Assembly: GCA_910583725.1 (NCBI GenBank)
Contig: CAJTXZ010000019.1
Location: 1 to 59,433, forward strand
Source: an uncultured Vampirovibrio sp.
GTDB taxonomy: Bacteria > Cyanobacteriota > Vampirovibrionia > Gastranaerophilales > Gastranaerophilaceae
Length of the DNA: 59,433 nucleotides
Direction of reading: 5' to 3'
Shown here: positions 1 through 7,922 of the stretch, piece by piece
How the letters are laid out: each line of letters begins with the position of its first letter
Position numbering within the stretch: the first letter of the stretch is position 1
Notes under the pieces: generated by a model
The model's database searches: none
Told to the model about the DNA's origin: nothing
What the model saw: only the letters and a program-made list of their open reading frames with translations
Translations under genes and position numbers: made by a program

Positions 1-2
1 GT

Positions 3-2468
3 GGATATACTGAATATACAACAGCAGGTTCTACTAATACTTTTACTGTACCATCTATGACAGGGAATATTGAAGCTACTCTTATCTCTGGAGGAGCTGG
101 AGGAGGAGCTGGGGGAGTAAATAAAGTATTAAAGGAATTTACAACTGTTGGCAATAATACATTTACTGTACCTGAAGCATTAAAGAATCGCCCTGCTATT
201 GTTGATATGTGCGGAGCAGGAGGCCAAGGAGGCTATGCTTGCGGAAACGCTTGCTGGGATTTCAAAGGACAATATCAAGGTGCTGGCGGTGGCGGTTCAG
301 GTGGATATTATCAAAATAAATATATAAAATTTCCTGGCGATACTTCTGTACAGGTCTATGTTGGCGGCACGCGCGGGACACCACAAGTATTTTGGGATAG
401 CGCTATGTATTCTTTAACACGTGTAGATTTTTCCAAGGGGAATGGTGCAAATGCCGAAGATGGTTCAGGAGGAGCTGGAGGAGGCACTAGCAATCCAAAT
501 GTTCAAGGCAGAATTGGCGGAAAAGGCGGGCATTCTGCAGGTGGTGAAGGAGGGGCTTACCTGGGTGATTGTGGACTTGTTGGCGGGGGTGGCGGAGGCG
601 GGGGCGCAAGCCGTTTGTGCACCAGTGGTCAAAGCTGTTATCTATATGTTGGCGGCGGGGGTGGCGGAGGTGGTGAAGGTATGCGTAAAATGAATGGTTC
701 CAGCATTCAAGCTACACTAAGTGGTGGGGGCGGTGGGGGCGGTGGGGGTACCGGGCTTGGCGGCAATGGCGGGGGAAGCAATGAAATGGATTATGGATGT
801 CATTCTTATGGTGGAAATGGCGGCAAACCAGGAGGCAATGGCGGTGGACAGTCTGGCTGCAACAACGCAAATCCCGCAACTTCTGGTGCAGGCGGAAATT
901 CGCCATTATCAAAATATCCAAATAACTGCGCTGGCGGTCATGGCGAAGGATATAACAACAGTTTCAATTCAAGAAGTTATTCTAATTATTGGAATGCTAC
1001 AAACCCTCGCCCAGCAAAGAACGGTATCGTTGCAATAACTTATCTTGATTATGGCCCGGGAGGTTCTGGAGGAGGCGCAGGACATATTGTACCTATGCAA
1101 AAAGCTAAGGTAAATCAGGGTGAGAGTTTAAGTATTAAAATTGGTACCGGCGGTAGTGGTGGTACAGCCGGCACAATAAACAGCAATTCTACAATAACAA
1201 CTCCTACAATAGGACAGGGTTCTAATACAAATATAACTCCTATGATTACAAGTATATCAAGAGGTTCAACAAATATATTAATGACACCGAACGGTGCAGG
1301 TGCAGGCTTGTATGGAGGGGCTCCGACAGGACAATCTCTTGGTGGCGGCATAGGTCCATTTTATGGAGCAGCAGGATGGACGACTAATGGTATTCCAGGT
1401 TCATTTGGTGCCATAGGTGCTGCAGGATTTGGTAATACTAATGGTAAGACTGCCAATAATACTTCAACCGTAGGTGCAAATACTTATCCTAATGGCTCTA
1501 TTGGAGGAGACGGAGGAGTTGTTACTACTCCATTTACTAATACTTGTACACCCGGGTCTGGTGGCACAAAGACATCAGTTAATGGTACAAACGCCACAGG
1601 TTATGGCTGCGGAGGCGGAGGCGGCTTTGCCTTTGGAAGAGGCGGTAATGGTTCTGGCGGTTACGCTAGAATATCCTGGAATAAATATTGGGATACAGCA
1701 AGTAATAGTTATAGGTTAGCTGGTGTTGGAGCAGGAGGTGGAGGTGCTAGTGGTAATGTATTTACCTTTAGTATGAATGCTAAGGCAGGAGATATGATAA
1801 CCTTTAGGATAGGAAAAGGAGGAAGTGGAGCATATGTATCTAATAATACATTAGTTAATTCTAAGAAAGGTGGAGATACTATGTTTGGAAATATTAAAGT
1901 TATCGGAGGTAATGGAGGAGGAAGTGTAAGTATTAATCCTTCATATAATCCATCCAATACTATTAATAATACAAATAATAGTCCTTTGATTAATGGGTCA
2001 GGGGGAAGTGTTAATAGTAGTAATGTATGTGTTGTTAATAGTGGTAGTGGTGTAAGTAGTGGTGGCAGTGGAGGTAGTGGAGTTTCTAAAGATTATACGA
2101 GTGATAATAAAAGATGTATTAAAGGTAATAAAGGAAATGATGCTATTGGAACTAGTGGTGGTAAAGGTGGAGATATGAAAGCTATAACAGTTGAAATAAT
2201 AACTTATACAAAGAATGCAGAAGGAGAAACAATAGCAAACAGTGAAAAGAAAACAATATCTGGCATAGGAGGAGAAGGTGGTATACAAGGAGATAACTCT
2301 AATGGTAAAGATGCTAACTCAGAGAATAAATATGGAAGTGGTGGAGGAGGTGCAGCTATTAGAGACTTAGGACAAGTATCATCATCCTCTCAAACAAACA
2401 TAACAGCTAACCCATCCAAAGGTGGCAATGGTTCTAATGGGAAGATATTCTTAGAGTGGTGGGAGTGA
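3..2468 (+). CDS. Modular glycine-rich surface protein, 5' end outside window
   Basis: The reading frame is open from base 3, before the first ATG at 57, so the gene starts upstream of the window. The visible part is over 800 residues and dominated by Gly-rich runs. Three modules are visible, each closing with an NG-hydrophobic-(I/L)-(T/S/E)-aromatic motif, near residues 325, 540 and at the C-terminus (ends EWWE), counting from the ATG at 57. A short unit with the core TFTVP occurs twice near the start. Cys pairs (CGNAC, CTSGQSC) suggest disulfides outside the cytoplasm. The first two modules use many GGC/GGT codons, the last mostly GGA/GGT. It resembles glycine-rich adhesin or tail-fibre-like proteins; an N-terminal secretion or pilin-like signal would lie upstream. 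The function is not established. Confidence 0.75.
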   Translation, partial: GYTEYTTAGSTNTFTVPSMTGNIEATLISGGAGGGAGGVNKVLKEFTTVGNNTFTVPEALKNRPAIVDMCGAGGQGGYACGNACWDFKGQYQGAGGGGSGGYYQNKYIKFPGDTSVQVYVGGTRGTPQVFWDSAMYSLTRVDFSKGNGANAEDGSGGAGGGTSNPNVQGRIGGKGGHSAGGEGGAYLGDCGLVGGGGGGGGASRLCTSGQSCYLYVGGGGGGGGEGMRKMNGSSIQATLSGGGGGGGGGTGLGGNGGGSNEMDYGCHSYGGNGGKPGGNGGGQSGCNNANPATSGAGGNSPLSKYPNNCAGGHGEGYNNSFNSRSYSNYWNATNPRPAKNGIVAITYLDYGPGGSGGGAGHIVPMQKAKVNQGESLSIKIGTGGSGGTAGTINSNSTITTPTIGQGSNTNITPMITSISRGSTNILMTPNGAGAGLYGGAPTGQSLGGGIGPFYGAAGWTTNGIPGSFGAIGAAGFGNTNGKTANNTSTVGANTYPNGSIGGDGGVVTTPFTNTCTPGSGGTKTSVNGTNATGYGCGGGGGFAFGRGGNGSGGYARISWNKYWDTASNSYRLAGVGAGGGGASGNVFTFSMNAKAGDMITFRIGKGGSGAYVSNNTLVNSKKGGDTMFGNIKVIGGNGGGSVSINPSYNPSNTINNTNNSPLINGSGGSVNSSNVCVVNSGSGVSSGGSGGSGVSKDYTSDNKRCIKGNKGNDAIGTSGGKGGDMKAITVEIITYTKNAEGETIANSEKKTISGIGGEGGIQGDNSNGKDANSENKYGSGGGGAAIRDLGQVSSSSQTNITANPSKGGNGSNGKIFLEWWE

Positions 2469-2475
2469 TATGTTC

Positions 2476-2545
2476 ACTTCCGTTAAGGGCGGGGGTGTAT
2501 GTTCAAACAGACTAAAAGCCTGTTTAAGACTTCCGTTAAGGGCGG
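2476..2545. repeat. Two 17-bp direct repeats after the glycine-rich gene
   Basis: The sequence ACTTCCGTTAAGGGCGG occurs at 2476-2492 and again at 2529-2545, a 53-bp offset, directly downstream of the glycine-rich gene stop. The function is unknown. It marks the start of the unusual G+C-richer tract that follows. Confidence 0.7.
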
Positions 2546-2629
2546 TAGTGAAGCGTAACTATGGTGATAATGGATTTAAAGGATAAGCTTAATGTTTACT
2601 AAGAGTTTCTTTTTGAAATCAAAGATTTT

Positions 2630-3060
2630 CATCCCTATGGGAGCCTAAGGCTCGTTCGGTTTTACCAAGCCAAGTACCGAGGGCATGACCATTATCTAAG
2701 CTTCGCAAAGCTAAAGCTAAGATAATTAGGCCTTCTGGCTAGGTTCAACCTACACTAAGGGCTCCTGAGCGACAAGGTCGCACGTCGCCACAGAACGGTT
2801 CTCGCCCTATCGGTCAGGCGCCTTAATCCCGCCATCTTCGGGGCGGGCTGCCCTTGCCCTTGCTTCACACACTTAATATATCCAGTCCAGTGTCGGGCTT
2901 CTTGGATTATTGCGGGTTCACAGCCTTCAACAGGCTGTTCACAAATGGCGTTTCACGCCTCGCAAAATCCGCTGTCTGCCGCTTCATCAGCGCCAGTTCG
3001 CCCTCACATCCTAGGGCTCATTTGGTCTCGTTAAGCCAAGTCTGGCTAAACTCGACCTTC
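2630..3060. other. G+C-richer non-coding tract with a chain of short hairpins
   Basis: No convincing protein is seen on either strand. The tract contains a series of small perfect stem-loops: GAGCC/GGCTC at 2641-2653, AGCTT/AAGCT near 2700, GCGAC/GTCGC at 2769-2781, CCCGCC/GGCGGG at 2828-2847, CAGCCT/AGGCTG at 2921-2937, GGCG/CGCC near 2947, and AGCCA/TGGCT near 3035. Base composition is clearly richer in G+C than the flanks. It lies just before a good intrinsic terminator, so it may be transcribed rightward as a structured RNA or long 3' UTR. A decayed mobile element is the alternative. Confidence 0.45.
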
Positions 3061-3088
3061 ACTAAGATTTTAGATGAACAACTTTTCA

Positions 3089-3128
3089 GGGTATTGATTT
3101 TTGTAACCTTTTCAATACCCTTTTCTTT
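3089..3128 (+). terminator. Intrinsic terminator closing the hairpin tract
   Basis: A 9-bp stem, GGGTATTGA (3089-3097) with TCAATACCC (3112-3120), is followed directly by TTTTCTTT. The orientation fits transcription from the glycine-rich gene and hairpin tract and isolates lysS. Confidence 0.7.
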
Positions 3129-3163
3129 GTGGTTAAGTTTGTTTTACACTGTAAAAAAATATT

Positions 3164-3193
3164 TTGACAGCATACTTATTGTGAATGTATAGA
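3164..3193 (+). promoter_or_regulatory. Sigma70-type promoter, distal lysS promoter
   Basis: A perfect -35 TTGACA (3164-3169) and TATAGA (3188-3193) are separated by 18 bp. It would give a leader of about 170 nt before lysS. Confidence 0.5.
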
Positions 3194-3316
3194 AATGATT
3201 AAAGTAAATTTAAGATAAACATAAAACCCAGATAAATACACCTGTAACATACAAACCTATCTATTGTGTTACAACGGCGTATTATTAACCGCAAACATAT
3301 CGCTGTTTAGTAAATA

Positions 3317-3345
3317 TTTACCATCTTTTATGTTTCAATTATAAT
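3317..3345 (+). promoter_or_regulatory. Sigma70-type promoter, proximal lysS promoter
   Basis: TTTACC (3317-3322), 17 bp, then perfect TATAAT (3340-3345). The start would be about 20 nt before the lysS ATG, with GGGAG as ribosome site. A 12-bp palindrome GTAAATATTTAC (3310-3321) overlaps the -35 and could be an operator. Confidence 0.55.
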
Positions 3346-3372
3346 TTTTATATAAATAGTTGGGAGAATGAA

Positions 3373-4857
3373 ATGGAATCAACGAATAATACTATAGATG
3401 CAATAAGAGAGGCAAGGATACAAAAACTTACCGATTTGATTGATAACGGCATAAATCCTTACCCTTATTCATATGACAGAAACACAAGCGCAAATGATTT
3501 GCAGAAAAAGTATGAAAATTTAGCACCAGGCGAAGAAACTGACGATAATTATTCTGTTGCAGGGCGCGTTATGGCAATGAGAAATTCCGGTATGTTTATT
3601 GACCTTATGGATTCATCCGGCAAAATACAGATTTTTTCGCATAAGGACAACCTTAAAGAAGATAAGCTTGCAATCTTAAAATTGATTGATGTGGGCGATA
3701 TTGTAGGGTTTAAAGGTACAATTAGAAGGACACCCAGGGGTGAATTGAGCATTAAAACGCTTGATTTAAAATTGTTATCAAAGGCTTTAAGACCGCTGCC
3801 TGAAAAATTTCACGGCCTTGTGGATGTGGATACAAGGTATAGGAAGAGATATCTTGATTTGGTTGTAAATCAGGAAGTAAGAGATACATTTAAAAAAAGA
3901 AGCTTGATAATTCAGAAAATCAGAGAATATTTAACCAATGAAGGGTTTTTAGAGGTTGAAACACCTATGCTTCAAACGCAGGCGGGAGGTGCTTCTGCAA
4001 GGCCTTTTGAGACTTTTCATAATGCACTCAGTATGCCGATGTATATGAGAATTGCTCCTGAATTGCACTTAAAGAGACTTCTTGTGGGTGGCTTGAACGA
4101 AAAAATATTTGAATTGAACAGAAACTTTAGGAATGAAGGCATTGACATCCGCCATAATCCTGAATTTACAATGCTTGAACTTTATCAGGCCTATGTTGAT
4201 TACAATGAAATGATGGTTTTGATGGAAAATATGATTTCATCAGTTGCAATGGATGTTTTAGGCACAACAAAAATTACATACCAGGGTAAAGAGCTTGATT
4301 TAACGCCTCCTTGGGACAGAAAGACTATGATTGGTGCAATCAAGGAATATACAGGTGTTGATTTTAGCGACCTTTTAACTGTGGAAGAAGCAGGTGCTGA
4401 GGCTAAAAAGCTTGGCATAGAAGTGGAAGAGGCCGACACCTGGGGTAAAATTTTGGATAAAATATTTGAAGAAAAGGTTGAGCCTAAGCTTATTCAGCCT
4501 GTTCACATTCTGGATTATCCAAGGGATATATCACCCTTAGCCAAAGTTCACCGCGACAATCCAAGGCTGACTGAAAGGTTTGAAACCAGAATAAATGGCT
4601 GGGAAGTTTCAAATGCATTTTCTGAATTGACTGACCCTATTGACCAAAGAAACAGGTTTGAAGCGCAGGCAAAGGCAAAGGCTATGGGCGATGAAGAGGC
4701 CATGAGCATTGATGAAGATTTTATAGAAGCGCTTGAGGTTGGAATGCCTCCTGCAGGCGGAATGGGCATTGGAATTGACAGAATTGCTATGCTTTTAACT
4801 GATTCTCCTTCAATTAGAGATGTTATAGCATTCCCAACTATGCGCCCGAAGGCATAG
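3373..4857 (+). CDS. lysS: Lysyl-tRNA synthetase, class II
   Basis: This enzyme charges tRNA-Lys with lysine in the cytoplasm using ATP. The 494-residue protein has the usual bacterial LysS length: an N-terminal OB-fold tRNA anticodon-binding domain (about residues 55-145), then the class II catalytic core with motif 2 (RNEGIDIRHNPEF, about 253-265) and motif 3 (GGMGIGIDRI, about 461-470). GGGAG sits 8 nt before the ATG. It is monocistronic, with its own promoter(s) and a terminator just after the stop. Identification is secure; nothing is missing. Confidence 0.97.
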   Translation: MESTNNTIDAIREARIQKLTDLIDNGINPYPYSYDRNTSANDLQKKYENLAPGEETDDNYSVAGRVMAMRNSGMFIDLMDSSGKIQIFSHKDNLKEDKLAILKLIDVGDIVGFKGTIRRTPRGELSIKTLDLKLLSKALRPLPEKFHGLVDVDTRYRKRYLDLVVNQEVRDTFKKRSLIIQKIREYLTNEGFLEVETPMLQTQAGGASARPFETFHNALSMPMYMRIAPELHLKRLLVGGLNEKIFELNRNFRNEGIDIRHNPEFTMLELYQAYVDYNEMMVLMENMISSVAMDVLGTTKITYQGKELDLTPPWDRKTMIGAIKEYTGVDFSDLLTVEEAGAEAKKLGIEVEEADTWGKILDKIFEEKVEPKLIQPVHILDYPRDISPLAKVHRDNPRLTERFETRINGWEVSNAFSELTDPIDQRNRFEAQAKAKAMGDEEAMSIDEDFIEALEVGMPPAGGMGIGIDRIAMLLTDSPSIRDVIAFPTMRPKA

Positions 4858-4875
4858 GTTAAATAATATGTTTAG

Positions 4876-4907
4876 TGCCCGGTATGTTTTGTATCGGGCA
4901 TTTTAGT
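4876..4907 (+). terminator. lysS terminator
   Basis: TGCCCGGTA (4876-4884) pairs with TATCGGGCA (4892-4900) through one G-U pair, followed by TTTTAGT. It lies 18 nt after the lysS stop. Confidence 0.75.
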
Positions 4908-5097
4908 ATGTTATATTTTGTCTGCAGGATTGCGCTTTAAATTATTGGTGCAGCAGGCTTTGCGGCCTTTTTAGTTTTGGTGTACGTATTTTATCGGTGT
5001 TTTCAAGACAAGAATGTTCTTTTTTAAATAAGCATAATTATTCTTGATGGTTATATAGAATTTTACACTTGCTTGTTAAATGTTTTCTTTTCATTCC

Positions 5098-5181
5098 AGT
5101 CCCTATGCATAAAAAAGAGCGGGATAAGTTTCACATTATCTGGAAACTTATTTAGAACGCTCTTTTTTATGCATAGGGACT
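5098..5181. repeat. 84-bp hairpin element with perfect 24-bp inverted repeats
   Basis: The 24 nt at 5098-5121 (begin AGTCCCTATGCAT) are the exact reverse complement of 5158-5181 (end ATGCATAGGGACT). The interior adds further pairing (ATAAGTTTC against GAAACTTAT) around a small loop. It lies between lysS and a small minus-strand gene and carries no coding sequence. It could be a MITE-like or REP-like element, or a very strong bidirectional terminator. Confidence 0.75.
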
Positions 5182-5247
5182 TCCATTACAAGAAAAAAGG
5201 AAAATCAATATTTTTGTGTAAAATTGTATATAATTGCCTTATTCTTT

Positions 5248-5448
5248 TTATAGTGCAGGTAATTCTTCTTCATCCCAGTCTTCAAATTTGTAGCATAAAT
5301 CATCAGATTTTTTGTACAAAATTTCAAATACAGTCTGTAATCTTAGAGTTTCTTCATCATCACTTGCTTTTGAGTATTTTAGAAGGATTGTTGATATATT
5401 AAATATATCGGTTGATAACTTGTGCATTTGGTCGTATTTTTTCTCCAT
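5248..5448 (-). CDS. Small acidic hypothetical protein, paralogue of the gene at 39260-39478
   Basis: The 66-residue protein is predicted all helical, with an acidic C-terminus (DWDEEELPAL). AAGGA lies about 9 nt before the ATG. It aligns along its length with the 72-residue protein at 39260-39478: both share KL-x3-I-x-NIS near the start, a central D-x-EE stretch, KK-(S/A)-D-x-L and a late F-x-D. The two copies support a real family. This one is divergently transcribed from a small XRE regulator and lies beside the 84-bp hairpin element; the other is inside a recombinase operon. No function is known to me; a small mobile-element cargo or antitoxin-like protein is possible. Confidence 0.6.
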   Translation of the reverse strand: MEKKYDQMHKLSTDIFNISTILLKYSKASDDEETLRLQTVFEILYKKSDDLCYKFEDWDEEELPAL

Positions 5449-5530
5449 AATGTTTTTTCCTTATGTTCGATATTATAGTATATAGTGCTATAGAGTGCAA
5501 GATATTGAAGTATAATATATAATTTCTTAA

Positions 5531-5743
5531 ATGGATAAAGATTTTCATAAAAAAGTTGGTAAAAATATTAAAAATCTGAGAGAAAAAAGAGGGATTTCCC
5601 AGTTTAAATTAGCAATAGAAACAAACTGTACGCCATCAACTATTGCTGGAATTGAATCCGGAATTAACACTACTCTTGCAAGGCTGCAGGCTATAGCAAA
5701 AGTTCTTGAAGTTGAACCATATGAACTTTTGAAGATTGATTAA
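5531..5743 (+). CDS. Small XRE/Cro-family transcriptional regulator
   Basis: The 70-residue protein is essentially one helix-turn-helix of the XRE type: LREKRGISQFKLA, then the recognition segment NCTPSTIAGIESG. Such stand-alone proteins are DNA-binding repressors, often of mobile elements or toxin-antitoxin loci. No ribosome site precedes the ATG. TATAAT-like boxes lie at 5511-5516 and about 5518-5523, so the transcript may begin at or within a few bases of the start codon. It is divergent from the small gene at 5248-5448, which it may control. Confidence 0.8.
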   Translation: MDKDFHKKVGKNIKNLREKRGISQFKLAIETNCTPSTIAGIESGINTTLARLQAIAKVLEVEPYELLKID

Positions 5744-5886
5744 AATCTTGCTCAAATCTCTTTAATAATTATCCCCTATGCTGCCATAAACACAACTAGT
5801 GGCACTAGCAAAATCGAAAACATTGCACTGTAGTAAAATTCTAATTCACGCCAGCTTTTTAGAATTTTAAAAAGTAATCATAAGTG
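5744..5886. promoter_or_regulatory. Intergenic palindromes before the DUF6932/XRE pair
   Basis: CTAGTG-G-CACTAG (5796-5808) is a perfect dyad. AAAATTCTAA (5835-5844) and TTAGAATTTT (5859-5868) form a 10-bp inverted repeat without a T-run. Both lie upstream of the promoter of the nucleotidyltransferase/XRE pair and are candidate operators. Confidence 0.4.
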
Positions 5887-5915
5887 TTGACTTTTTAAAT
5901 TAAATCAGTTAAACT
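5887..5915 (+). promoter_or_regulatory. Promoter of the DUF6932/XRE pair
   Basis: TTGACT (5887-5892), 17 bp, TAAACT (5910-5915). Transcription would start only a few bases before the ATG at 5924, and no Shine-Dalgarno is present, so the mRNA may be leaderless. Confidence 0.4.
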
Positions 5916-5923
5916 AATACTAT

Positions 5924-6403
5924 ATGAAAGAATACAGGATTCCTGCTTTTAATAAAAATACAGGCTATTTAAAACCTGGTGTATACTGCATGACAATAGA
6001 AGAGCTTAGTAACCACAGTGTTTTAGGTGGCACACCCGAGCGACAAAAGTTAATAAATTTTCTTAAACAGGCTTGTCAATTTTATTGGAGTCATAATATA
6101 TTAGAAATATATGTAAATGGCAGTTTTGCTACAATGAAGCCAATTCCAAATGATATAGACGGGTATTTATATGTAGATGAAGGTGATAACAGGCTGCAAC
6201 AACTAATTAATTCAGGTTCCGTGTGGGGCAAATTTTATGGAATGAGTAGTACTGCAGACAAATTTCCTATGTGGTATGAATACAAAATTGAATTTTATCT
6301 TGAGGCAAAAGGACAGGAAATTTTTCAAAATTTCTTTACGCATTCAAGAGATGGCATTAAAAGGGGTATAATAAAGATTATTCAAGGAGGGCTGAATGAT
6401 TAA
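5924..6403 (+). CDS. DUF6932-type minimal nucleotidyltransferase, likely toxin partner
   Basis: The 159-residue protein has an N-terminal LKPGVYCMTIEEL segment and a nucleotidyltransferase core with GSFATMKPIPNDIDGYL, that is the GS motif followed by D-x-D (about residues 66-82). This arrangement is typical of DUF6932 proteins, small relatives of MNT/AbiEii-like nucleotidyltransferases. The catalytic GS and DxD residues are present. The stop overlaps the start of the XRE gene at 6396, so the two are translationally coupled. A toxin-antitoxin role, in which the enzyme would nucleotidylate a target and the downstream protein would neutralise it, is inferred from size, pairing and family. Confidence 0.7.
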   Translation: MKEYRIPAFNKNTGYLKPGVYCMTIEELSNHSVLGGTPERQKLINFLKQACQFYWSHNILEIYVNGSFATMKPIPNDIDGYLYVDEGDNRLQQLINSGSVWGKFYGMSSTADKFPMWYEYKIEFYLEAKGQEIFQNFFTHSRDGIKRGIIKIIQGGLND

Positions 6404-6794
6404 GTCTGAGCAGCAAAAAAACAGGACAATAAAAGCGCTGGAAGATTTTAAAAATCGTCTGAGTGACATAAGTGAATATAGTAAAGCCGGCGTTCTTGCT
6501 ATGATTGGCCAGCTTGAAAAAGAGCTTGAAGAATATGAAGCCCTTAAGCGTGGCGAATTTGTTTTACCCAGGGATATTACTTTTGTTGAACTTGTAAAAA
6601 ATATTGCAAAGATAAGAATTGCAAAAGGTTTATCACAGCAGGATTTAGCTAATATGCTGGGGATATCAAAGCAACAAATTAACAGATACGAGGAGCATGA
6701 CTATCAAAATGTTTCTTTGACAAAAATTAGCGAAATCATTGCTGCCTTAGGATTGACTGTAATCCTCGAAAGAAAAAATGATAAAGCTGCTTAA
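6396..6794 (+). CDS. XRE-family regulator, probable antitoxin of the DUF6932 protein
   Basis: The 132-residue protein has an N-terminal charged coiled-coil-like region (about residues 8-50) and a C-terminal XRE helix-turn-helix (RIAKGLSQQDLANMLGISKQ, about 78-97) ending in the HigA-like segment GLTVILERK. Its ATG overlaps the end of the nucleotidyltransferase gene by 8 nt, and GGAGGG precedes it. Antitoxins with this layout bind their own promoter; the palindromes at 5796-5868 are candidate sites. Monocistronic regulation unrelated to the neighbour is the alternative. Confidence 0.75.
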   Translation: MIKSEQQKNRTIKALEDFKNRLSDISEYSKAGVLAMIGQLEKELEEYEALKRGEFVLPRDITFVELVKNIAKIRIAKGLSQQDLANMLGISKQQINRYEEHDYQNVSLTKISEIIAALGLTVILERKNDKAA

Positions 6795-6903
6795 ATTATC
6801 CTATTTTAAATCGTTTTTGTTTTTATTGTGCTTGAGCTGCTTATAATTGCCATGATATTTTAATTGACGCATCAGCTGGTAATGGCCTGCCCCGCTTTGT
6901 GCT

Positions 6904-7773
6904 TTAGCCATTTATGGCAAAGTACACATCCTTTAAATGTTTTTTACTAATGTGGGTGTAAAGCTGTGTGGTTACTATGTTTGCATGGCCTAATAATTCT
7001 TGCACAACCCTTAAGTCAGCGCCATTTTCTAACAGATGTGTTGCGAAGGTGTGTCTTATTGTGTGAGGCGAAATTGATTTATGTATAATGCTTCCAAGGT
7101 CTTTTATGAATGTGTAAACCCACTGCCTTGTTATTTTTTCGCCAAAATTATTCAAAAAAGCTTTTTCGGGTGCTTTATTCATTGAGCCTGAGAGTTTTAA
7201 ATCAACATCTCTTTCTTTAAAATAGTTCTTGAGGGCATTTTTCGCGTTTGTGCCAAGCGGAATAATTCTTTCTTTTGAGCCCTTTCCTATAGTTTTTACT
7301 GTGTTATTTTTAAAGTCGATATTTTTTATTTCTAATTCTACAAGCTCTGAAACCCTGAGGCCTGTTGCATAGAGAAGTTCAAAAACAGCAAGCCCTCTTG
7401 TGTCCATTTTTTCTTTGAATAGTTTTTCCATTTCATCCATTGAAACCACCTTTGGCAGCTTTTTTGAAATTTTCGGGGTTAATATATCAAGTGTAGGGTT
7501 TGATTTTATTTCTTTTGCTGCGCAAAGATATCTGAAAAAATTTTTAATGGAGGCTATTTTTCTTGTTATGCTTGTTGGTGTGTAGTTGTTGTTTGTTAAA
7601 TATTTTATGTATTCGCTCAGATGGCTTCTTTTGATGTCTTCGATATTGTAAATTTTGTTAAAATACTCAAAGAAAAGAAAAAGGTCATTTTTGTAGGCAG
7701 CAATGGTGTTGGGGCTTAGGCCTCTTTCTATTTCAAGATGGGATAGATAGTTGCTTATAAGCTGCATAATCAT
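6904..7773 (-). CDS. xerD: Tyrosine recombinase XerD-like
   Basis: This site-specific recombinase resolves chromosome dimers at dif, with a XerC-type partner or alone. It has 289 residues: an N-terminal core-binding SAM-like domain (1-90, SPNTIAAYKNDL) and a catalytic domain with Arg in ATGLRVSEL (~138), Lys in GKGSKER, HTIRH (~234), LLGHANIVTT (~259) and the nucleophile Tyr in LYTHIS (~270). All catalytic residues are present. Length and position in a core region, two genes from ftsZ, favour a housekeeping Xer over a phage integrase. The start could be Met1 or Met3; neither has a strong ribosome site. Confidence 0.9.
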   Translation of the reverse strand: MIMQLISNYLSHLEIERGLSPNTIAAYKNDLFLFFEYFNKIYNIEDIKRSHLSEYIKYLTNNNYTPTSITRKIASIKNFFRYLCAAKEIKSNPTLDILTPKISKKLPKVVSMDEMEKLFKEKMDTRGLAVFELLYATGLRVSELVELEIKNIDFKNNTVKTIGKGSKERIIPLGTNAKNALKNYFKERDVDLKLSGSMNKAPEKAFLNNFGEKITRQWVYTFIKDLGSIIHKSISPHTIRHTFATHLLENGADLRVVQELLGHANIVTTQLYTHISKKHLKDVYFAING

Positions 7774-7922
7774 ATAAAAATTTTATAATATTTGTAAATT
7801 TTGTAAAGATTTTTATGGAGTATTTTAGTGTTTTATTTACTTTGTAATTAACTAATCTTATCTTTACTAAAGTTTTTATTGTTAGCGCACATTTGCTTTA
7901 GGTTTGGCATAAAAAGTGCTAT

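Noticed and set aside
2761..2810. Group II intron domain V-like look (GCGAC/GTCGC hairpin followed by ACGGTTC)
   Set aside because: The conserved AGC triad, bulge spacing and any intron-encoded reverse transcriptase are missing.
2854..3192. 112-codon open frame in the hairpin tract
   Set aside because: No ribosome site, no family features, runs through a strong intrinsic terminator; the hydrophobic tail is just AT-rich DNA.
3310..3321. Second NtcA-like site (GTAAATATTTAC) before lysS
   Set aside because: Spacing is GTA-N6-TAC, not N8; kept only as a generic palindrome overlapping the -35.
5073..5402. 109-codon plus-strand frame
   Set aside because: It passes through the 84-bp hairpin and is antisense to the better supported small gene at 5248-5448.
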